Assembly: GCF_000612545.2 (NCBI RefSeq)
Contig: NZ_CP097800.1
Coordinates: 4,007,001-4,071,000 of the forward strand
DNA length: 64,000 bases
Direction of reading: 5' to 3'
DNA from: Streptomyces sp. PCS3-D2
Lineage (GTDB): Bacteria; Actinomycetota; Actinomycetes; Streptomycetales; Streptomycetaceae
In this document: positions 7,515 through 16,637 of the stretch, one piece after another
How the letters are laid out: every line of letters starts with the position of its first letter
Numbering within the stretch: position 1 is the first letter of the stretch
The notes under the pieces: model-generated
The model's database searches: none
What the model saw: the letters and a program-made list of their open reading frames with translations, nothing else
Told to the model about the DNA's origin: nothing
Program-made: the position numbers and the translations under genes

Positions 7515-9722
7515 GTGTCGTCCCTTGCGCTGTACCGCCGCTACCGCCCGGAATCGTTCGCCGAGGTCATCGGTCAGGAGCATGTCACCGCGCCCCTGAT
7601 GCAGGCCCTGCGGAACAACCGGGTCAATCACGCGTACCTGTTCAGCGGGCCGCGCGGGTGTGGAAAGACCACCAGCGCGCGCATCCTCGCCCGGTGCCTG
7701 AACTGTGAGCAGGGCCCCACCCCTACCCCCTGCGGGGAGTGCCAGTCCTGCCGCGACCTCGCCAGGAACGGCCCGGGGTCCATCGACGTCATCGAGATCG
7801 ACGCCGCCTCGCACGGTGGTGTGGACGACGCCCGCGACCTGCGTGAGAAGGCCTTCTTCGGGCCCGCGTCCAGTCGCTACAAGATCTACATCATCGACGA
7901 GGCCCACATGGTGACCTCGGCGGGCTTCAACGCCCTGCTGAAGGTGGTCGAGGAGCCGCCGGAGCACCTCAAGTTCATCTTCGCCACCACCGAGCCGGAG
8001 AAGGTGATCGGGACCATCCGGTCCAGGACCCACCACTACCCGTTCCGTCTCGTGCCGCCCGGCACCCTCCGGGAGTACCTGGGTGAGGTCTGCGGCCGTG
8101 AGGGCGCTCGGGTCGAGGACGGCGTGCTGCCGCTCGTCGTGCGCGCCGGCGCCGGGTCCGTGCGTGACTCGATGTCCGTCATGGACCAGCTCCTCGCCGG
8201 CGCGGGCGAGGAGGGTGTGACATACGCCATGGCCACCTCGCTTCTCGGTTACACCGAGGGCTCGCTCCTCGACTCCGTCGTCGACGCCTTCGCGTCCGGG
8301 GACGGCGCGGCCGCGTTCGAGGTCGTCGACCGGGTCGTCGAGGGCGGGAACGACCCGCGCCGCTTCGTCGCCGACCTGCTGGAGCGGTTGCGTGACCTGG
8401 TCATCCTCGCCGCCGTGCCCGACGCCGGGGAGAAGGGGCTGATCGACGCCCCCGCCGATGTCGTGGAGCGGATGCAGGCCCAGGCGTCCGTGTTCGGTGC
8501 CGCCGAGCTCTCGCGCGCCGCGGACCTGGTCAACGCGGGCCTCACCGAGATGCGGGGCGCGACCTCGCCGCGGCTGCAGTTGGAGCTGATCTGCGCCCGG
8601 GTGCTGCTTCCCGCCGCCTTCGACGACGAGCGGTCCTTCCAGGCCCGCCTGGACCGCCTGGAGCGCGGCGGGGCCGCCGCCTTCGCCGCCGGGCCGCCCG
8701 CCATGGGCTACGTACCCGGGCCCGAGGCGCATGCCATGGCCCCGGCCGGTCCGGGCGGGGGTCCCGCGGCCGCCCGGGCCGCCGCCCGGACCCCGGCCGC
8801 GGCTCCGGCTCAGGCCCCTGCCCCGGCTCCGGCCCAGGCGCCCGCCCCCGTTCCGGCTCCCGCCCCGGTGCACCAGGAGGCCGCGCCGCCCACCCCGTCC
8901 GCCGCTCCCGCGCAGCCCGCCCCCGGGGCGTGGCCCGGAGCCGCGCAGCCCGGGAGCGGAGCCCCGGCCGCCCGGCCCGCCGCCGCGGCTCCCGCCCCCG
9001 GCGCCTGGCCGAGCGCGGCCGCGGCCGGCCAGGGCGCGCCCGCACCTGGTCACGTTCCGGCCGCCCCGGCGCCCGCACCCGCCGCCGCGGCGCCCGCCGC
9101 GCCCGTCCCCTCCCCCGGCATGGCCGCCGGTGCCGGACAGGTCCAGGCGATGTGGCCCGCCGTCCTGGACGCCGTAAAGAACCGCCGTCGCTTCACGTGG
9201 ATCCTGCTCAGCCAGAACGCCCAGGTCACCGGCTTCGACGGGACCACACTCCAGCTGGGATTCCCCAATGCCGGAGCCCGCGACAACTTCGCCAGCAGCG
9301 GCAGCGAGGACGTGCTCAAGGCGGTCCTGGCCGAGCAGTTCCAGGTCAACTGGAAGATCGACGCCGTCGTGGGCGGCGGCGGCCCGGCCCCGGTGTCCGC
9401 CCCCGGCCAGTCGTACGGCGGGCCGCCCGCGCCCGCCCCGGCGTACAGCCCGCCCCCGCCCCCGCCGCAGCAGGTCCCCGCTCCTCAGGCCCCGGCCGCG
9501 CAGCCGCAGCAGCCGTCCCAGCAGCCTCACCAGCCGCAGCAGCCTCAGCAGTCCGCCGCCCCGTCGCCGTCCCCGGCCGCGCAGCCGCCCGCGCCGGTCG
9601 CTCCCGAGGACGACTTCGCCGAGGATGACGACCCCGACCTCGTCGAGAGCGCGCTGACCGGACACGACCTGATCGTGCGGGAGCTCGGAGCCACGGTTGT
9701 GGAGGAATACACAAACGAATAG
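7515..9722 (+). CDS. dnaX: DNA polymerase III subunits gamma and tau
   Basis: This encodes the clamp-loader ATPase of the replisome, 735 residues from GTG 7515 (MSSLALYRRYRPESF). The start follows the family; a longer frame to 7416 overlaps SRP RNA and is not credible. Walker A is GPRGCGKT, the zinc-binding Cys cluster is CLNC...CGECQSC, Walker B is IYIIDEAHM and the sensor region TTEPEKVIGTIRSR. After the clamp-loader core comes a long Ala/Pro linker (about residues 400-540), a folded segment (MWPAVLDAVKNRRRFTWILL) and a Pro/Gln-rich region. An acidic C-terminal peptide ends the protein. No -1 slippery site was evident, so only the long form is predicted. Confidence 0.95.
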   Translation: MSSLALYRRYRPESFAEVIGQEHVTAPLMQALRNNRVNHAYLFSGPRGCGKTTSARILARCLNCEQGPTPTPCGECQSCRDLARNGPGSIDVIEIDAASHGGVDDARDLREKAFFGPASSRYKIYIIDEAHMVTSAGFNALLKVVEEPPEHLKFIFATTEPEKVIGTIRSRTHHYPFRLVPPGTLREYLGEVCGREGARVEDGVLPLVVRAGAGSVRDSMSVMDQLLAGAGEEGVTYAMATSLLGYTEGSLLDSVVDAFASGDGAAAFEVVDRVVEGGNDPRRFVADLLERLRDLVILAAVPDAGEKGLIDAPADVVERMQAQASVFGAAELSRAADLVNAGLTEMRGATSPRLQLELICARVLLPAAFDDERSFQARLDRLERGGAAAFAAGPPAMGYVPGPEAHAMAPAGPGGGPAAARAAARTPAAAPAQAPAPAPAQAPAPVPAPAPVHQEAAPPTPSAAPAQPAPGAWPGAAQPGSGAPAARPAAAAPAPGAWPSAAAAGQGAPAPGHVPAAPAPAPAAAAPAAPVPSPGMAAGAGQVQAMWPAVLDAVKNRRRFTWILLSQNAQVTGFDGTTLQLGFPNAGARDNFASSGSEDVLKAVLAEQFQVNWKIDAVVGGGGPAPVSAPGQSYGGPPAPAPAYSPPPPPPQQVPAPQAPAAQPQQPSQQPHQPQQPQQSAAPSPSPAAQPPAPVAPEDDFAEDDDPDLVESALTGHDLIVRELGATVVEEYTNE

Positions 9723-9782
9723 GACGTCTCGGTTGGGTGGCCGCACGAAGGCGTCGACGCCGTCCGGGCTAGGCTGAGCGGC

Positions 9783-11036
9783 GTGAAGGTCCTCGTCATC
9801 GGCGGCGGCGCCCGCGAACACGCCCTGTGCCGCTCTCTGTCCCTCGACCCCGACGTCTCCGCGCTGTACTGCGCTCCCGGCAACGCCGGCATCGCCGAGG
9901 TGGCCGAGCTCCGCCCGGTCGACGCCCTCGACGGCGAAGCCGTCGCCGCTCTCGCGACCGAACTCGGCGCCGACCTGGTCGTCGTCGGCCCGGAGGCCCC
10001 GTTGGTCGCCGGGGTCGCCGACGCCGTGCGCGCCGTCGGCATCCCCGTCTTCGGCCCGTCCGCCGAGGCGGCGCAGCTCGAAGGCTCCAAGGCCTTCGCC
10101 AAGGACGTGATGGCGGCGGCCGGGGTCCCGACCGCACGCAGCTACGTCTGCACCACCCCGGAGGAGGTGGACGCGGCCCTCGACGCCTTCGGCGCCCCCT
10201 ACGTGGTCAAGGACGACGGTCTGGCGGCCGGCAAGGGCGTGGTGGTCACCGAGGACCGGCACGCGGCCCGCGCGCACGCCCTCGCCTGCGACCGGGTGGT
10301 CATCGAGGAGTACCTCGACGGCCCCGAGGTCTCCCTCTTCGCCATCACCGACGGCGTTACCGTCGTCCCGCTCCAGCCCGCCCAGGACTTCAAGCGCGCC
10401 CTGGACGGCGACCAGGGCCCCAACACCGGCGGCATGGGTGCCTACTCGCCGCTGCCCTGGGCCGACCCGAAGCTGGTCGACGAGGTCATGGAGCTCGTGC
10501 TCCAGCCGACCGTCGACGAACTGCGTCGCCGCGGCACCCCCTTCTCGGGACTGCTCTACGCCGGCCTCGCGATCACCGGCCGCGGCACCCGGGTCATCGA
10601 GTTCAACGCCCGTTTCGGCGACCCCGAGACCCAGGTGGTGCTGGCCCGGCTGCGCACCCCGCTCGCAAGCGTGCTCCTGAACGCCGCCAGCGGCACGCTG
10701 GCCGACGAGCCGCCGCTCGTGTGGCGCGAGGACGCCGCCGTCACGGTCGTCATCGCCTCCCACAACTACCCCGGCACCCCCCGCACCGGGGACCCGATCG
10801 AGGGCCTGGCCGAGGTGGCGGCCGAGGACGCGCCCGACGCTTACGTGCTGCACGCCGGAACCCGCAGCGAGGGCGACGCCGTCGTCAGCGCGGGGGGTCG
10901 CGTGCTCTCGGTGACGGCGACCGGTTTCGATCTGGCGCAGGCGCGCGAGAAGGCGTATAAGGCGGTCGCGCGCATCCGCCTGGACGGCTCGCAGCACCGT
11001 ACCGACATCGCCGCCAAGGCGGCCGGGCTCGGCTGA
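9783..11036 (+). CDS. purD: Phosphoribosylamine-glycine ligase (GARS)
   Basis: Second step of de novo purine synthesis: joins glycine to phosphoribosylamine with ATP to give GAR. It has 417 residues, normal for the family, starting at GTG 9783 ([15 protein letters not shown]). Family features are visible: the N-terminal dinucleotide-like GGGAREHA, an ATP-grasp region ([15 protein letters not shown]), [12 protein letters not shown] and the metal-binding [14 protein letters not shown]. It lies 60 bp after dnaX. A GC-rich hairpin follows the stop, so the next gene is probably transcribed separately. Confidence 0.97.
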   Translation: MKVLVIGGGAREHALCRSLSLDPDVSALYCAPGNAGIAEVAELRPVDALDGEAVAALATELGADLVVVGPEAPLVAGVADAVRAVGIPVFGPSAEAAQLEGSKAFAKDVMAAAGVPTARSYVCTTPEEVDAALDAFGAPYVVKDDGLAAGKGVVVTEDRHAARAHALACDRVVIEEYLDGPEVSLFAITDGVTVVPLQPAQDFKRALDGDQGPNTGGMGAYSPLPWADPKLVDEVMELVLQPTVDELRRRGTPFSGLLYAGLAITGRGTRVIEFNARFGDPETQVVLARLRTPLASVLLNAASGTLADEPPLVWREDAAVTVVIASHNYPGTPRTGDPIEGLAEVAAEDAPDAYVLHAGTRSEGDAVVSAGGRVLSVTATGFDLAQAREKAYKAVARIRLDGSQHRTDIAAKAAGLG

Positions 11037-11052
11037 CCAGCGGCTCCGCAGA

Positions 11053-11094
11053 CCCGCGGGCCCGGTGCGCATCTCACGCGCCCGGGCCCGCGGG
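11053..11094 (+). terminator. Terminator after purD
   Basis: CCCGCGGGCCCGG (11053-11065) pairs with CCCGGGCCCGCGGG (11081-11094) around a 15-nt loop, shortly after the purD stop. There is no T tract, as is common in Streptomyces. Confidence 0.6.
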
Positions 11095-11322
11095 CGTGTT
11101 CGCGTGCGACTGCATCCGGCCTCGTTCGAACGCACCCACCTTTACCCAAAGCCATTCCATCGGGTGATCGTCACCTCGTCTGCCTGACGGCCGGGCGCGC
11201 CCCAACTAGGGTGCGGCGCAGGCATTCCGGCACTTGGCCCACCGACCTTGCGATGTCAGTGGCGGGTGTCACAGTGGGGGAGTGAGCAACGCAGCCGCAG
11301 GGCAGAGGGGGTGAGACCGGCC

Positions 11323-13155
11323 GTGTCCGGAATCGGTTCGATCATGGAAGCGGGCGTTCCGTCCGCGCGGTCCCGCGCTCTGGCCGTGCTGCGCGTGCGC
11401 AGCCGGGCCCTGGCCGTGGCGCTGCTGCCCGCCGCCCTCGCGGTGGTGCTGGTGGCCGCCCGGGCGACGGGCCGGCTGGGCGGCGAGCCCTGGGCCGCCG
11501 TGACGCTCGTGGTGTGCGTGGTTGCGGCGGTGGTGCTGCTCCTTGCCGGGATCTTCGCCGCGGTGGTGTTGCGGGCGAGCCCGGCGGTGACGCCGACGGT
11601 GTCGCTGTCCGAGGCCGCGGCCCCCGACCTCTACCGGCTGGTGCGGGACCTGGCCGACCGGATGGACGTACCGCCGCCCTCCGCGATAGCCCTGACGCCG
11701 GACTGCGACAGCTGGCTGGAGGACCGCGCCCATCCGGCCCACCGCCGCAGCGGCGCGGCCGGCGGTTCCCCGTCCGCGCCCGGCGCGGCTCCCGTACTGG
11801 TGATCGGCTCGCCGTTCCTGTGGTGGATGCGGGTCGCAGAGCTGCGGGCCGTGCTTGCGCCGGTCGTCGCCGGTACGGGTCCTTCCGCGCACCCGGACAT
11901 AGCCGACGCGCGAGGCTTCGTACGGGGCCTGGACGCCGCCGTGGACGTGGGCAGTCGCCGCGGTCTCGGCTGGATCGCCGGTCCGGCCCGGCTACTGCTG
12001 AGGCTGTGCAGGACGGACGCCGCCGAGATGGAGCGCGGGGTGGCTGCCGCCGCCTCGGACCGTGCACAGGGTGTGGACTACGGGCTGCGCATCGTCGCCC
12101 AGGAGCAGGTCGGCCTCGCCTACGCGGGCTGGGACCGGCTGCTGACCCGGGTGGCCCTGCCCGCCTGGCGGATGGGCCGCTGGCCCGCGCACCTGGACGC
12201 CGGGGTGGTCTCGGCGCTGACCGAGCTGTCCCGGCGGGACCGGCTGGCCGAGGGCTTCACTTCGCGCCTCGGCGAGCGGCCCGCCTGTGACCTGCTGGAG
12301 CAGCCCGGCGTGATCGACGAAGCGACCTCGCTGCTGGCCGCGCGGCTCTTCCACGGGGGCCCGGCCGAGGCCGGGCCGGACTGGTCCCCGGTGGACTGGG
12401 CGGCCTATCCCGAAGAGGTCGTGGACCGCACGTGGCGGGCGGAGGCGGCCCGCCTGCACGCGGCGCTGGACGCGCTCGCCGCCCCTGCGGGACCGCCCGC
12501 GGGACCGGCCGGGGCAGTCGGCGGCTCCGTGTCCGCTGGTGACCCGGGACCGGCCGGTGCCGGTTCCACCGCTCCGGTCGCCCCCGTCACCGCCGTCGCC
12601 CCGGTGGCTCCCGCCGCTGCCGGAGCCGCCGGCTCGCCGGCTCCGTCCGGCGCTTCGGGTACAGCGGGATCCGCCACGATCGAGGCCGCCGCCGCGGCGC
12701 CCCGCGGTGTGGACGGCTTCGCCGGGCCCACGCTGGAGCGGGTGCTGGGCTGCCTCACGGGCGCCGCCGGTGAGGGAGCGCTCGGCGAGGCCCTGGCCGG
12801 GCGGCTCAGCGCCGACCTGGCCCGTGCCGAGCGGGCCGCTGGCGCGGCCGGTGCGGCCGCGAAGGCGCGCGGCGCGGACGCCGTACCGCTCTTCCCGCTC
12901 CAGCCGCCGCGCAGCGGCCGGGATCTGCTGGCCGACCACGTGACGGCGATGGTGTGCTGCGCTGCCGTGGACTCGGCTGGGGCCGCCCCCGGAATGGACT
13001 GGCTCGACGGACCGGTCCTGCTCGTCGGCGGCGACCGCCGGACGGATCTCGCACCCCGCGTGCTCCGCCTGGTCGAGGACGGCGACCCGGGGCCGCTGCG
13101 GGACTGGCTTTCGGCCCTCGGGGTCCGCACGGAGAAGCCCGTCCGGCTGGTCTGA
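11323..13155 (+). CDS. Membrane protein resembling a degenerate M48 peptidase
   Basis: This is a 610-residue protein. GTG 11323 was chosen because GGGGGTGAG lies about 10 nt upstream; ATG 11344 is an alternative. Two hydrophobic segments near the N terminus (ALAVALLPAALAVVLVAA and VTLVVCVVAAVVLLLAGIFAAVV) place the rest in the cytoplasm. The next region (LYRLVRDLADRMDVPPPSAIAL, then VLVIGSPFLWWMRVAELRAVLAPVV) is laid out like an M48 protease, but where HExxH should stand it has APVVAGTG. It would therefore be catalytically dead. An Ala/Pro/Val-rich linker (about 12480-12690) joins a second helical domain. Function is unknown; the M48 comparison is inference. Confidence 0.6.
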   Translation: MSGIGSIMEAGVPSARSRALAVLRVRSRALAVALLPAALAVVLVAARATGRLGGEPWAAVTLVVCVVAAVVLLLAGIFAAVVLRASPAVTPTVSLSEAAAPDLYRLVRDLADRMDVPPPSAIALTPDCDSWLEDRAHPAHRRSGAAGGSPSAPGAAPVLVIGSPFLWWMRVAELRAVLAPVVAGTGPSAHPDIADARGFVRGLDAAVDVGSRRGLGWIAGPARLLLRLCRTDAAEMERGVAAAASDRAQGVDYGLRIVAQEQVGLAYAGWDRLLTRVALPAWRMGRWPAHLDAGVVSALTELSRRDRLAEGFTSRLGERPACDLLEQPGVIDEATSLLAARLFHGGPAEAGPDWSPVDWAAYPEEVVDRTWRAEAARLHAALDALAAPAGPPAGPAGAVGGSVSAGDPGPAGAGSTAPVAPVTAVAPVAPAAAGAAGSPAPSGASGTAGSATIEAAAAAPRGVDGFAGPTLERVLGCLTGAAGEGALGEALAGRLSADLARAERAAGAAGAAAKARGADAVPLFPLQPPRSGRDLLADHVTAMVCCAAVDSAGAAPGMDWLDGPVLLVGGDRRTDLAPRVLRLVEDGDPGPLRDWLSALGVRTEKPVRLV

Positions 13156-13393
13156 GACACCCCCGACACCGCCCCGGAGCGGCGACGCATCGCACGGATA
13201 TGCGGATGCCATTGTTCCGTTCTCGTCAATTCGCGACGAACGGTGACGGACTGCGTGCGTTATGTGATGTGCTGGGACCGGTCGCGGCTGGACGATCCCG
13301 AAGCGGATCTCCGCGCACTGCCGTACCGGCGCCACGAGCGCCACGCACCGAGGCGACGCATGCCGACCGGGGGAGCGAGGGAGGGGAACGGTC

Positions 13394-14881
13394 ATGGGTA
13401 CCGACCAGATCCGGCGTTGGGAGTCGGGTGCGCTCGCGCACGCGGTGAACGACCCCTTCGGGCAGGGCCCCCTGCCCTGGTTCCGGGGCAGTGAGCTCTA
13501 CTTCGACGACACGGGCCAGGTCGTCCCCTGGTACGTGGACCCGGCCGCCGCGGTCGCCGGCACCGGCCAGATCCCCCGGGCCCGCGGCAACGGAGGCCCC
13601 CGCACCGCCGACGACGTGCACCGTCAGATCAAGGGTTTCGCCTCCACCGGCGCGGTGGCCCCGGGCGAGGCCATCGACTTCCACATCACCGTCGACCCGC
13701 CCCAGCAGTTCTCCGTCGACGTCTACCGGATCGGCCACTACGGCGGCGACGGCGCCTCGAAAATCACCACGAGCCCCCGCCTCTCCGGCATCGTCCAGCC
13801 CGCCCCCCTCGCCGCGGACCGTACCGTCTCCTGCCACCACTGGTGGCTCTCCTGGCGCCTGCAGGTCCCGTCCTACTGGAGCGTCGGCGCGTACGTCGCC
13901 GTCCTGACCACCGCCGACGGCTACCGCTCCCACATCCCCTTCACGGTCCGCGACGACCACCCCGCCGACCTGCTGCTCCTGCTCCCCGACATCACGTGGC
14001 AGGCCTACAACCTCTACCCGGAGGACGGCCGGACGGGCGCCAGCCTCTACCACGCATGGGACGAGGCGGGCCGCCTCCTCGGCGAGCGGGACGCGGCCGT
14101 CACCGTCTCCTTCGACCGGCCCTACGCGGGCGCCGGCCTGCCCCTCCACGTCGGCCACGCCTACGACTTCATCCGCTGGGCCGAGCGCTACGGCTACGAC
14201 ATCGCCTACGCCGACACCCGCGACCTGCACGCCGGCCGCATCGACCCCACCCGCTACCGCGGCCTGGTCTTCCCCGGCCACGACGAGTACTGGTCGGCCC
14301 CGATGCGCCGCACCGTCGAGCGGGCGCGCCACCACGGAACCTCCCTCGTGTTCCTCTCCGCGAACACCATGTACTGGCAGGTCGAGCTCGGCCCGTCGCC
14401 CTCCGGCGTCCCCGACCGGCTGCTCACCTGCCGAAAACGCCGCGGACCGGGCCGCCCCGCCCTCTGGCGCGAGGTCGACCGCCCGGAGCAGCAGCTGCTC
14501 GGCATCCAGTACGCGGGCCGGGTCCCGGAACCCGCCCCGATGATCGTGCGCAACGCCACGCACTGGCTGTGGGACTCCACCGGCGCCGGCGAGAACGACG
14601 AACTGCCCGGCCTGGTCGCAGGCGAGGCCGACCGGTACTTCCCGCGCACCCAGCTCCCCGAGCACCAGGACCGGATCCTGCTCGCGCACTCCCCGTACCT
14701 CGACAGCGAGGGTCAGCGCCGTCACCAGGAGACCTCCCTCTACCGGGCCCCCAGCGGGGCGCTGGTCTTCGCCTCCGGCACGTTCGCCTGGTCCCCGGCC
14801 CTCGACCGTCCCGGCCACGTCGACGAGCGCGTGCAGCGGGCCACGGCCAACCTCCTCGACCGGATCTGCAAGCACGACTGA
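13394..14881 (+). CDS. N,N-dimethylformamidase beta-subunit-like protein
   Basis: A 495-residue protein from ATG 13394, with a strong purine-rich ribosome site upstream. The domain order matches proteins annotated as N,N-dimethylformamidase beta subunit-like: a beta-rich N-terminal part, then a flavodoxin/class I amidotransferase-like C-terminal part (LLLLPDITWQAYNLY, VGHAYDFIRWAERYGYDIAY, GLVFPGHDEYWS, LVFLSANTMYW). In DMFase that C-terminal part carries an iron site made of two Tyr and a Glu. GHDEYWS could supply similar ligands, but this is not proven. It lies between purD and purC. The substrate is unknown; a true DMFase would need a small alpha subunit, which is not seen here. Confidence 0.7.
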   Translation: MGTDQIRRWESGALAHAVNDPFGQGPLPWFRGSELYFDDTGQVVPWYVDPAAAVAGTGQIPRARGNGGPRTADDVHRQIKGFASTGAVAPGEAIDFHITVDPPQQFSVDVYRIGHYGGDGASKITTSPRLSGIVQPAPLAADRTVSCHHWWLSWRLQVPSYWSVGAYVAVLTTADGYRSHIPFTVRDDHPADLLLLLPDITWQAYNLYPEDGRTGASLYHAWDEAGRLLGERDAAVTVSFDRPYAGAGLPLHVGHAYDFIRWAERYGYDIAYADTRDLHAGRIDPTRYRGLVFPGHDEYWSAPMRRTVERARHHGTSLVFLSANTMYWQVELGPSPSGVPDRLLTCRKRRGPGRPALWREVDRPEQQLLGIQYAGRVPEPAPMIVRNATHWLWDSTGAGENDELPGLVAGEADRYFPRTQLPEHQDRILLAHSPYLDSEGQRRHQETSLYRAPSGALVFASGTFAWSPALDRPGHVDERVQRATANLLDRICKHD

Positions 14882-14978
14882 CCCGACCGGGCTCGGCCGA
14901 CACACCCCCTGTCCGGGGGTGGGCGGCCGGGTGCGCGAGAATCGGGGTGCGCTTCATACAGAACCACAGGGAGACCCC

Positions 14979-15884
14979 GTGTCCGGATTCGTCGAAAAGC
15001 CCGAGCCGGTTCAGGTTCCGGGCCTCGTCCACCTCCACACCGGCAAGGTGCGCGACCTCTACCAGGACGAGGACGGCCGCCTCGTCCTGGTCGCCAGCGA
15101 CCGCATCTCCGCCTTCGACTGGGTGCTGCCCACCGAGATCCCGGACAAGGGCCGCGTCCTGACCCAGCTCTCCCTGTGGTGGTTCGACCAGCTCGCGGAC
15201 CTCGTCCCGAACCACGTCATCTCCACCGAGCTGCCCGCCGGTGCCCCCGCCGACTGGGCCGGCCGCACGCTGGTCTGCAAGAACCTCGACATGGTCCCGG
15301 TCGAGTGCGTGGCCCGCGGCTATCTCACCGGCTCGGGCCTCGCCGAGTACAACAAGACCCGCACCGTCTGCGGCCTCGGTCTTCCCGAAGGCCTCGTGGA
15401 CGGCTCCGAGCTGCCCGGCCCGATCTTCACCCCGGCTGCCAAGGCCGAGGTGGGCGAGCACGACGAGAACGTCTCCTACGAGGAGGTCGCGCGCACCACC
15501 GGAGCCGAGACGGCCGCGCTGCTGCGCCAGACCACCCTCGCCGTGTACAGCCGCGCCCGGGACATCGCCCGTGAGCGCGGGATCATCCTGGCCGACACCA
15601 AGTTCGAGTTCGGCTTCGACCCGAAGGACCACGCGCTGGTCGCCGCGGACGAGGTGCTGACCCCGGACTCCTCCCGCTTCTGGCCCGCCGACCAGTGGGA
15701 GCCGGGGCGTTCCCAGCCCTCCTTCGACAAGCAGTACGTCCGTGACTGGCTGGCCTCCGCGGCCTCCGGCTGGGACCCGAAGGGCGAACTGCCGCCGCCG
15801 GCCCTCCCGACGCAGGTCGTCGCGCAGACCCGCGCGAAGTACATCGAGGCGTACGAGCGTCTGACCGGCCTGGACTGGTCGTAG
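14979..15884 (+). CDS. purC: Phosphoribosylaminoimidazole-succinocarboxamide synthase (SAICAR synthetase)
   Basis: Joins aspartate to CAIR with ATP in IMP synthesis. It has 301 residues from GTG 14979 (MSGFVEKPEPVQVPGLVHL) with CAGGGAGA upstream; a longer frame to 14919 adds unconserved sequence. Family motifs are clear: HTGKVRDLYQ, VASDRISAFDW, IPDKGRVLTQLS, VARGYLTGSG, ILADTKFEFG and EVLTPDSSRFW. A bidirectional hairpin directly follows. The gene is separated from purD by two non-purine genes. Confidence 0.97.
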   Translation: MSGFVEKPEPVQVPGLVHLHTGKVRDLYQDEDGRLVLVASDRISAFDWVLPTEIPDKGRVLTQLSLWWFDQLADLVPNHVISTELPAGAPADWAGRTLVCKNLDMVPVECVARGYLTGSGLAEYNKTRTVCGLGLPEGLVDGSELPGPIFTPAAKAEVGEHDENVSYEEVARTTGAETAALLRQTTLAVYSRARDIARERGIILADTKFEFGFDPKDHALVAADEVLTPDSSRFWPADQWEPGRSQPSFDKQYVRDWLASAASGWDPKGELPPPALPTQVVAQTRAKYIEAYERLTGLDWS

Positions 15885-15890
15885 GGAACG

Positions 15891-15922
15891 AAGAAGCCCC
15901 GGTCCGAGGACCGGGGCTTCTT
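15891..15922. terminator. Bidirectional terminator between purC and tRNA-Gly
   Basis: A 15-bp perfect stem (AAGAAGCCCCGGTCC / GGACCGGGGCTTCTT) lies 6 bp past the purC stop and 9 bp from the 3' end of the opposing tRNA-Gly. It can serve both. Confidence 0.8.
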
Positions 15923-15930
15923 CCTTACAG

Positions 15931-16003
<73 letters not shown>

Positions 16004-16025
16004 AGGCGCCGTAAGGCGAGACCTA

Positions 16026-16637
16026 CTATACCCAACCTCGCTCCCTCGCGAGACGTACTGCCGCATGACGGTTCTCGGCGCCCAGCTTCGTGGCCGCCGA
16101 GGACAGGTAGTTGCGGACCGTCCCCTGCGACAGCGAGGCCCGCTCCGCGATCTCCGCGATCGGCGCCCCGTCTCCCGCCAGCTCCAGCACCTCGGCCTCC
16201 CGCGCGGTCAGCGGGGAGTCCCCGGCGCTGATCGCGTCGGCCGCCAACTCGGGGTCCACGTAACGGCCTCCGGCGTGCACGGTCCGGATCAGCTCGGCCA
16301 GCCGCTGCGCCGAGACCGTCTTCGGGGCGAAGGCACGCACCCCCGCCGCCAGCGCCCGCTTCAGATGTCCCGGACGCCCGTGGCTGGTCACGATCATCGT
16401 CTTGCAGTCGGGGAGTTCGGCCCGCAGGGATGTGGCGACACTCACACCGTCCGCCCCCGGCATCTGCAGGTCCAGCACCGCCACGTCCGGGCGGTGCGCC
16501 CGTGCCATCGCCAGCGCCTCGGGGCCGGACGCCGCCTCCGCGACGACCAGCAGGTCGTCCTCCAGAGCGAGGAGCGCCGCCAGCGCCCCGCGGATCAAGT
16601 GCTCGTCGTCGGCGAGCAGTACGCGTACCGGGCTCAC
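16026..16637 (-). CDS. NarL/FixJ-family response regulator
   Basis: A 203-residue two-component regulator. The receiver domain (1-120) has the acidic pair D10/D11 and phospho-acceptor D56 in VAVLDLQMPG. The C-terminal LuxR-type helix-turn-helix is at about 140-200 (LTAREAEVLELAGDG, then LSQGTVRNYLSSAATKLG). Its GTG start overlaps the kinase stop (GTGA), so the pair is coupled. Being last in an ABC transporter/kinase operon, it probably controls that transporter or a stress response. Streptomyces has many such DesR-like systems, some linked to membrane or antibiotic stress. Confidence 0.93.
   Translation of the reverse strand: MSPVRVLLADDEHLIRGALAALLALEDDLLVVAEAASGPEALAMARAHRPDVAVLDLQMPGADGVSVATSLRAELPDCKTMIVTSHGRPGHLKRALAAGVRAFAPKTVSAQRLAELIRTVHAGGRYVDPELAADAISAGDSPLTAREAEVLELAGDGAPIAEIAERASLSQGTVRNYLSSAATKLGAENRHAAVRLARERGWV

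Noticed and set aside
7377-11135. 1252-codon open frame opposite dnaX and purD
   Set aside because: Shadow of two clear genes; high G+C sequence leaves long open antisense frames, and the translation is low-complexity Arg/Gly.
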